From Strigomonas culicis (lineage: Eukaryota; Euglenozoa; Kinetoplastea; Trypanosomatida; Trypanosomatidae): 29,603 bases of DNA. The stretch covers positions 1 to 29,603 of the forward strand of contig AUXH01000195.1 in assembly GCA_000482145.1 (NCBI GenBank), given 5' to 3'. Position 1 is the first letter of the stretch. Each line of letters starts with the position of its first letter. Below the pieces are notes generated by a model. It made no database searches. It worked only from the letters and a program-made list of their open reading frames with translations, and had not been told where the DNA came from. The translations under genes and the position numbers were made by a program. Positions 23,998 through 29,603 of the stretch are shown here, in pieces.

Positions 23998-26900
23998 ATG
24001 GACTTCCCCATCGACACACTAGTTATGACAAAAGATGAACCGAACGTTGCGTGTGATACCGAAAGCGAAGAGCTTTTTTATTCGGAGTTACTTGACTTAA
24101 TCCAATCAACAAACGATGCCGCGTTGCTACAATCAAATGAGTCAGTCGTGCCGGATACGCCATCCGGAAGCCCTCCGACGAACTCTGTGAAAGCCCCCGT
24201 GATCAAACCGCACTTTCTAGTGGGAGGCTCCTTATTTGCGCCGCGCCACGTTCACCAGCCAAACGCTGGGCGAGACACGGTGGACTTCGATGCCAACACA
24301 CGGCTTTTCGGTGCCGCGCGTTACACCAATCCACTGCGCCGGCCACATACGCTGGTTGGTGTGCTGCGACGTGGCTCTCTCTTCTGCCCCTTCACCAAGC
24401 AGTTTTTCTCCCTCTCCTCACCCCATTGGCAGCACTTGAAGCTGGCTGGTTTTGCGGTGGACGCTTCCATGCAGAACGGCCGGCGCGTCCAGCTGCTGTA
24501 CCCTCGCATTCTGTACCGCCTTGCGTGCCAGCTGCAGCACACCACACCTTCCTTCACGCAGGCGGGCAGCAGATGTCTCGCCGTGGACTCGGACAGACCT
24601 CTCAGCAACCGCGGCGCCGCAGCACCCGCAGCGGTGTACGCCCAGCGCGGCTGGAGCCCGGCGCTCGCGCACACGCTGGGCGCGCTGTTGGAGCGAGCCC
24701 CCATCGGCACGTTCAAGGCGTTCCACCGGAGTACGGTCAACCTTATCCAGCACGAGAGCGGGGTCATGTTCAGTCGGCGAATTCCATTCCCAGAGGAGCC
24801 GCTCCTGCCGCCGCACACGGGCGCGAGCGCGCCTGTCGCCGGTTCGACTTCCTTCTGCTGGCGCGCGCACAGGCCGTCCTTCTGGCGCAACGAAACGCCA
24901 CTGCCGTTGGTGGAGCTTGGACATGCGTTCCTACGCAGCGCAGGGCAAGCACGACGCTGCGTGCTACAGGAAGACCCGAAGTTTCTGTACGACACTAGCC
25001 TCTCCAGTAGGGATGTGAGAGTAGAGCGAGAGGGCCCGGAGGACGAACGCGAAGCCACACTGACTAGTCTGTTGTCTCCGGTGGCGTCCTTTCTCGAGTC
25101 GCCGCTGATTCGCCTGCCAGGTATGCCGTGGCATACACGCGCCGCCTTCTTTCGCATACCGTTTTGCGGCGGTGGGAGAACGTGTAGCGTTGTACCTGCG
25201 TCTCCCATGCTGTCTGTGTGTGCGTGTTTGCTCCGTCACTTCCTTTCTGGGGCCGCACAGGGGGTTCCACTGACGGGCGGGTATGGGGACTCCTCTTTGT
25301 TTTTTTGCCAGGTGGAGCACAGCGTGGACTACAATTCGGTTCTCGATCTCGAGGCGTGTGCGATTAGCTCCGAGGACGCCATTGAACGCGTCGAGAAGTC
25401 CGGCAGCGCCTCGCTCACCCCCCGCGTACCCATGCTGTCCCTGGGCTTAGAGGGGGACGCGGGCCGCAGCGGGGCCGGGGCTGCGGCGGGCGCCTCGCCC
25501 GCAGGGAGGCCGCGCGTGGTCGTCGTGGGCAACGCCCACATGCTGTCGCGGCGAGCGCTGAGCCGCCTGCTGGACCAGTGGACGCGGAACGGGGCGGCCG
25601 ACGGCGCCCTGCGCGCCGCCGCCGCCGCACCCGACACGGCCGGTGCGCGCGCGCAGTGGCAGCTGCTCATGTCCATGGAGCCGTTCACGACGTGCGTCCG
25701 CACGCACTACGCGGTTCCCTTTGGGAGTGTGCGCATTCTTTTTGTGGGGCTGCACTTCACACCGACGGCCGCCGGCACGCAGGACAGCGGCGGCGCCCGG
25801 GGCGGTCCGCGCGCGCCGCTCCGGCTGAGCGTCGACGCGGCGCCGAGGGAGAGCATCTTCCATCTGGTGGAGCCGCTGTCCGCTGCGCTGCTGCACGCCA
25901 GCGCGGTGACGCCGCGGATGAGCCACATGCAGCGCGTGAGGTTGCTCCAGGACCTTGTGCGTTGTGCACAGACCGCGCTCGGGGGCCAGATGGAGCTCAC
26001 GGCCAAGTTCTCCCAGACGCTCCCCTCTGGTCGCGTCCTTGTGAGTCAGCGCGCCCATTCGCTCTCGACGGAGCGCGGGTCGCTGCTACTCTACGAGGGA
26101 TGCGAGGCGCTGCTCAGCGCAGCCGAGCAGCCGACGTCCTCGCAGCACCTCGAGTCGGTACTGGCGACCTACCCCTTCCTGTCGCAGCTGAAATGCCAAC
26201 ACAATCTCCTTTCCGCATATGACGTACAGCTACGCTCAGGCGACGTGGCCTATGCGGGCGCGATGCCGGCGGCCTCCCTCGACCGCCTCCCGAGCGCGCA
26301 GGTGGCGCTTGTGCTGACATCGTCGCGCGCGGAAACGGCAAACCGGATAGCAAACTCGCTGGAGACGCTGACGCGCGTGGCACGGGCTGCGGCGCTCTCT
26401 CAGGTAACGCAGCGGGCCTCGACCAGGGTCGACGTGCCGTCTGTTTTCCGACAAACGTACACTTCGTTTATAGAGCCGCCGCTGCTGCTGGGTCGTTGGA
26501 GCCCCACCTTTTTCTTTTGCGCCCCCCTCGTCGCGGATGTCATCCCCCTCGCGCGGCACGTGTTGGTGGAGCTGCGGCGATGCTGCCACTGCACGCACGA
26601 TGGGACGCTATTGTCGCTGCGGCTCTTAACCGTGGACGTGTTCCACGTCGACTATATCCTCTTCTCGAAGGCCAAACGGTGCCGCCTTTTCGGTCTGCGA
26701 GTGCTGTACGAGCGGCGGGCGCCGGAAGGTGGCCTCGTGCGACCGACCTGTGAGACGCCCGGGGGGAGGCACGCGTGTTCCGCCGTAGCGGTGTACGATG
26801 ACCCGCACGTGAAGCTGTCCGCGTCGATACAAGCCCTTCTCAAGGATTGTGCGTCCAGCGCATTGTTTTTTCCCATGTGGACGTACACCGTGACGAGTCC

Positions 26901-27948
26901 GTCACCCACGCTGGAGCGAGAGGGGGCCGTCGGCGCGCAGCAGCGCAACGGAGACGCGCCGAGTGGGTACACCTTTGGGTGTGTGAACGAGGGGTGTGCG
27001 CCCACCGTGCCCAACCTTGTGGAGCGTCGTCTCTTCTCCTTGGCAGCGACGCAGCACCCTGCGCTCTCGCTTGCGGTGGGGTGCCATGTGCTGCTCACCA
27101 GCCCCATCCAGCACGAAGACCTCGCTGCGACCGAGCCGCCGCGCGTGGCTGTACCCGCGGGCAGCATTCTCCGCGTGACTGGATTTGTGTCGGCCGCCGT
27201 CCTGCACGATGACGCGCGCGTGCCGGAGCCCTACCGGTGGCACGTCGCCCATCTGCCCGCGACGGCACGGGCCGTGGCCAGCGTCTTCCTGGAGCAGCAG
27301 AGCGAGGCGGGCCAGCTGCTGCCTCTCGTGGAGTGGGTGCATCCGCCGGCGGAGGCGGGGGCGGCGTGCGGCCCGCCTGCGGCTCGAGCGGGGCCCGCGG
27401 CGGCGCGGCGGCACTATGTGCTGCTCCCGCAACCCTGCCACGTCGGCGGCTACGCCTCCCTGCACTACTATACGCTTCCGCTGCTGCATCTCCCGGTGCT
27501 GCTGCTGGAGGGCGGTGCGGCGCATGATGCGCGGCGCATCGTCCGCCGTCGCGAAAACGTGTCGGCGCTGCCGCCGTGCCGTCCCGGCCCGCTGTCGTTT
27601 TGCTACTCCGCTCTGGAGCTGCTGCATCCCTATCACAGCGGCCCGCGAAGCATCGCGGCGCTGCTTTTTCGGGCCAAGGAGCGGTTAGAGGTCTTGCACT
27701 ACCTACTGGAGGAGCTCGCGAAGGGCGAGGAGCGAGACGTGCTGCGCTTCACCGAGGACATCCCCTTCGCCCCACACGCCGAGTCGACGTATCTGCAGGG
27801 AGCGGACCGCACCACGGAAGGGGAGCTCCAGGCGCGCACACCGACACCGCTACTGCAAGTAGAGCAGCACGAGCGCACATCGAAGTGCGCGTTTTCATGT
27901 GAGAGTATGACTGAATTATCACTTTTTCCTCGATATTCATCCGCCTAG
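23998..27948 (+). CDS. Conserved-looking large protein of unknown function (1316 residues)
   Basis: I do not recognise a family. The frame is continuous for 1316 codons with strong GC bias at third positions, which supports real coding. The first 130 residues are acidic and Ser/Pro-rich and use more AT-rich codons. The rest is rich in Ala, Arg, Leu, Pro and His, with no transmembrane segment I would trust, no signal peptide, and no Walker A motif. One hydrophobic strand ending in small and polar residues (VVVVGNAHMLSRRALSRLL, about 505-523) looks like a Walker B/sensor-type strand-helix, but this alone is not enough to call an AAA+ domain. Cysteines are scattered and do not form an obvious zinc site. 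Low-complexity Ala/Gly/Arg inserts lie at about residues 485-500 and 535-550. The ATG at 23998 is used because it is the first after the acceptor at 23928-23929. Met at 24025 is an alternative. Confidence 0.75.
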   Translation: MDFPIDTLVMTKDEPNVACDTESEELFYSELLDLIQSTNDAALLQSNESVVPDTPSGSPPTNSVKAPVIKPHFLVGGSLFAPRHVHQPNAGRDTVDFDANTRLFGAARYTNPLRRPHTLVGVLRRGSLFCPFTKQFFSLSSPHWQHLKLAGFAVDASMQNGRRVQLLYPRILYRLACQLQHTTPSFTQAGSRCLAVDSDRPLSNRGAAAPAAVYAQRGWSPALAHTLGALLERAPIGTFKAFHRSTVNLIQHESGVMFSRRIPFPEEPLLPPHTGASAPVAGSTSFCWRAHRPSFWRNETPLPLVELGHAFLRSAGQARRCVLQEDPKFLYDTSLSSRDVRVEREGPEDEREATLTSLLSPVASFLESPLIRLPGMPWHTRAAFFRIPFCGGGRTCSVVPASPMLSVCACLLRHFLSGAAQGVPLTGGYGDSSLFFCQVEHSVDYNSVLDLEACAISSEDAIERVEKSGSASLTPRVPMLSLGLEGDAGRSGAGAAAGASPAGRPRVVVVGNAHMLSRRALSRLLDQWTRNGAADGALRAAAAAPDTAGARAQWQLLMSMEPFTTCVRTHYAVPFGSVRILFVGLHFTPTAAGTQDSGGARGGPRAPLRLSVDAAPRESIFHLVEPLSAALLHASAVTPRMSHMQRVRLLQDLVRCAQTALGGQMELTAKFSQTLPSGRVLVSQRAHSLSTERGSLLLYEGCEALLSAAEQPTSSQHLESVLATYPFLSQLKCQHNLLSAYDVQLRSGDVAYAGAMPAASLDRLPSAQVALVLTSSRAETANRIANSLETLTRVARAAALSQVTQRASTRVDVPSVFRQTYTSFIEPPLLLGRWSPTFFFCAPLVADVIPLARHVLVELRRCCHCTHDGTLLSLRLLTVDVFHVDYILFSKAKRCRLFGLRVLYERRAPEGGLVRPTCETPGGRHACSAVAVYDDPHVKLSASIQALLKDCASSALFFPMWTYTVTSPSPTLEREGAVGAQQRNGDAPSGYTFGCVNEGCAPTVPNLVERRLFSLAATQHPALSLAVGCHVLLTSPIQHEDLAATEPPRVAVPAGSILRVTGFVSAAVLHDDARVPEPYRWHVAHLPATARAVASVFLEQQSEAGQLLPLVEWVHPPAEAGAACGPPAARAGPAAARRHYVLLPQPCHVGGYASLHYYTLPLLHLPVLLLEGGAAHDARRIVRRRENVSALPPCRPGPLSFCYSALELLHPYHSGPRSIAALLFRAKERLEVLHYLLEELAKGEERDVLRFTEDIPFAPHAESTYLQGADRTTEGELQARTPTPLLQVEQHERTSKCAFSCESMTELSLFPRYSSA

Positions 27949-28446
27949 TTTTTCTTTTCTTTTTCTTTTATCGCTTGTTCTTGCTGTATTTAATCCAGGA
28001 AACAAGCCATTTGGTGAGTTTACATTTCTTCACATTTTTTTTTCTTTAGTTTTGCTTGTTTGTTTGTCTTTGTGAGGCGTGGCTTGCTGTTCATGGCAAA
28101 GCCACCCCATTTCTGCCCTTCGCTTCAATAATTCAATCCACCTACGTGGATCTGCTTGATATCTACTTTCTATGGGACTGCTTCTGCACACTTTTTGCTT
28201 CTATTATTTCTGCTGCGCGAACCGGTGAAAAACAGCAATAATGGACACCTTCTTCTTTTCTTTCCTTCCTCCTTATCTTCCCCCTTCTGCTCCGTCCAGC
28301 TTTATTTTCTTCTTACCTTTCACTTCGCCGTTCGATCAGCTTCACGCCAGGGGGGTTCCGCTTCACTCGTTTCTCCTCCCCTTTTTGCTTGCTTTTCTTT
28401 TGTTGCTATTCAATTAGTCATCCGACCGCTCTCCATTTGCACCCAA
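27949..28446. other. Spacer with pyrimidine tract and splice acceptor
   Basis: About 500 bp. A long pyrimidine-rich tract (28248-28297) ends in CCAG with the AG at 28298-28299. Between this acceptor and 28447 there is no ATG, so 28447 is the expected start of the last gene. The open frame running through this spacer from about 28156 is therefore UTR, not protein. Confidence 0.65.
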
Positions 28447-29319
28447 ATGAAGAAAGGAGCCTTCAGCCCATTCGATGCTCCGCAGAGCGGGGATAACATG
28501 AACCCCCAGGCGGCCTATCGCAGCATCCAAGACCACTCCCAGAACTTCACCCACGAGCTGAAGAAGTACGAGCAGCACCTGGGGCACATGGTGGAGTGGG
28601 TAAGCCTCATGAAGCGCGAGGTGGAGACCCTGCACCGCCACTACGAGGAGGTGCTGGGGGAGAAGCGCCACATCGAGCAGCTCGCCACCAAGGCGGAGGA
28701 GGATCTGCAGAGCATGCAGGCCATCATCGAGCGGTACACGGTCGTGAACGATGCGGTGGTGGCCAGCGACGGCTACACCTACGAGCGCGACGTAATTATG
28801 CAGTACATTCAGAGCTGCTTGGAGTCGGGGACGCAGCCGGAGTCGCAGCAGACGCGGCAGGTCCTCACGACGCAGCTGATCCCGAATCGCTCCCTCAAGA
28901 CGCTACTCGACCGCCTGAGCGATCTGCAGAAGCTGGACACAAGCTATAGTGGCGCCAAGGGCAGTGGCAGCAACGCCAATGCGGACTTCTCCAATCGGGC
29001 AGGCGAGAAGGATGGCAACGGCAACGTGATAGAAGTGAACGCCAAGGGGGAGCGCCTGCACCCCTGCATTCGCGTGTATGGCTATTGCAACTACAAGGAC
29101 AGCTGTGCCTACGCCAAGTACCCGTACGACGCGTGCCTTTCCAATCTGAAGGGAAAGTGCCGCTTCCGCAATCAGTGCCACGAGCGCCACGTGGACTTTC
29201 GGGGACCACTCAACAACAATGGAGAGCCCATCGAATCCTCCTCGCCGAACGGCAGCACTTCCACTGCTCCTAACGGCTCAGTGACAAAGGAGAAGAACTC
29301 CAGCGAGGAAACGAAGTGA
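28447..29319 (+). CDS. U-box-like plus CCCH zinc-finger protein
   Basis: A 290-residue protein with three parts. Residues 25-95 form a coiled coil. Residues 97-157 fit a U-box (VVNDAVVASDGYTYERDVI, then LTTQLIPNRSLKTLLDRL), the E2-binding fold of RING-like ubiquitin ligases; SDGYTYER and LIPN are its hallmarks. Residues 207-248 hold two adjacent CCCH fingers. The second (C230-x7-C238-x5-C244-x3-H248) is canonical. The first has C207, C214 and C220 with C-x6-C-x5-C spacing, but Lys224 where His is expected. The C-terminus is Ser/Asn/Thr-rich and probably disordered. CCCH fingers usually bind RNA, so the protein may link RNA binding to ubiquitin transfer; this is inference. Upstream frame is 5' UTR. 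Met18 (28498) is an alternative start. Confidence 0.82.
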   Translation: MKKGAFSPFDAPQSGDNMNPQAAYRSIQDHSQNFTHELKKYEQHLGHMVEWVSLMKREVETLHRHYEEVLGEKRHIEQLATKAEEDLQSMQAIIERYTVVNDAVVASDGYTYERDVIMQYIQSCLESGTQPESQQTRQVLTTQLIPNRSLKTLLDRLSDLQKLDTSYSGAKGSGSNANADFSNRAGEKDGNGNVIEVNAKGERLHPCIRVYGYCNYKDSCAYAKYPYDACLSNLKGKCRFRNQCHERHVDFRGPLNNNGEPIESSSPNGSTSTAPNGSVTKEKNSSEETK

Positions 29320-29536
29320 ACCAAGTACGGACGGTTCTGTTCGTGAAGAAGAAATGCAATAAAAAAAAAGAAAACACCTTTTCTTTTTTTCGCATGTTCC
29401 TTTTCCTTATCGTTTCTGTATGTGTGCTGTTGATCTTATTGTTGTTGTCTATAAGCAGCACGCGTGCCTTCAAGGCACTGGTCTGCAAAAAAAAATCGAG
29501 AATAGGTGACGGAAGGAAAGAAACAACGTAGAGGAA

Positions 29537-29571
<35 letters not shown>

Positions 29572-29603
29572 TAGAAAAGAGAAGTATAAAAAATATAAAA
29601 GAA
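29320..29603. other. 3' UTR and spacer with (GA)n microsatellite
   Basis: T- and A-rich sequence after the last stop codon. It ends in a purine stretch with about 15 GA units (about 29534-29570), then an A-rich end at the window edge. No gene is seen. Confidence 0.6.

Noticed and set aside
25447..26222. Long overlapping frames on both strands inside the 1316-residue gene
   Set aside because: They are frame shadows in GC-rich coding sequence; Arg/Ala-rich products and loss of coherent composition outside the main frame.
1..29603. CRISPR arrays, insertion sequences or retrotransposons
   Set aside because: No regularly spaced direct repeats, terminal inverted repeats, transposase or reverse-transcriptase motifs are seen; the repeats present are simple microsatellites.

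Overview
This window comes from a kinetoplastid (trypanosomatid) nuclear chromosome. No intron is needed for any gene. Long uninterrupted ORFs sit in strand-consistent arrays and are separated by 300-1000 bp of AT-rich, pyrimidine-biased spacer. Upstream of nearly every start codon there is a polypyrimidine tract followed by an AG, as expected for spliced-leader trans-splicing. The families agree with this: ADP/ATP carrier, a large complex I LYR subunit, CEP104, a kinesin-14, an EHD-type ATPase and CCCH zinc-finger proteins. I cannot name the species. Coding regions are moderately to strongly GC-rich, while spacers are full of microsatellites and A/T runs.

Layout. Positions 1-2882 carry two minus-strand genes: the 5' part of an ADP/ATP carrier, which runs off the left edge, and a fusion of a CrtC/AttH-like lipocalin region with a polyprenyl diphosphate synthase. 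Positions 2883-7657 form a divergent strand-switch region, the usual place where Pol II starts polycistronic transcription in both directions. It has A-rich repeats on its left, T-rich repeats on its right and a roughly 430-bp very GC-rich island in the middle. From 7658 to the right edge all eight genes are on the plus strand: an NDUFA6/B14-like LYR protein, a nucleostemin/GNL3-like ribosome-biogenesis factor with decayed GTPase motifs, CEP104, a VHS-GAT-kinesin-14, an RG-rich CCCH-type protein, an EHD-like ATPase with a proline/glutamine tail, a 1316-residue protein I do not recognise, and a U-box/CCCH protein.

The genes do not form one pathway, which is normal for kinetoplastid polycistrons, where expression is set after transcription. 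Themes present are mitochondrial energy metabolism (AAC, NDUFA6-like), cytoskeleton/flagellum and membrane traffic (CEP104, VHS-kinesin, EHD-like), and RNA or ribosome biology (GNL3-like, two zinc-finger proteins). Several proteins have unusual domain combinations. The lipocalin-prenyl synthase and VHS-GAT-kinesin fusions and the GC island in the strand-switch region most deserve a second look. Start codons were set at the first in-frame ATG after a plausible splice acceptor. For several genes the open frame extends upstream through TTG or GTG, which I do not treat as start codons.
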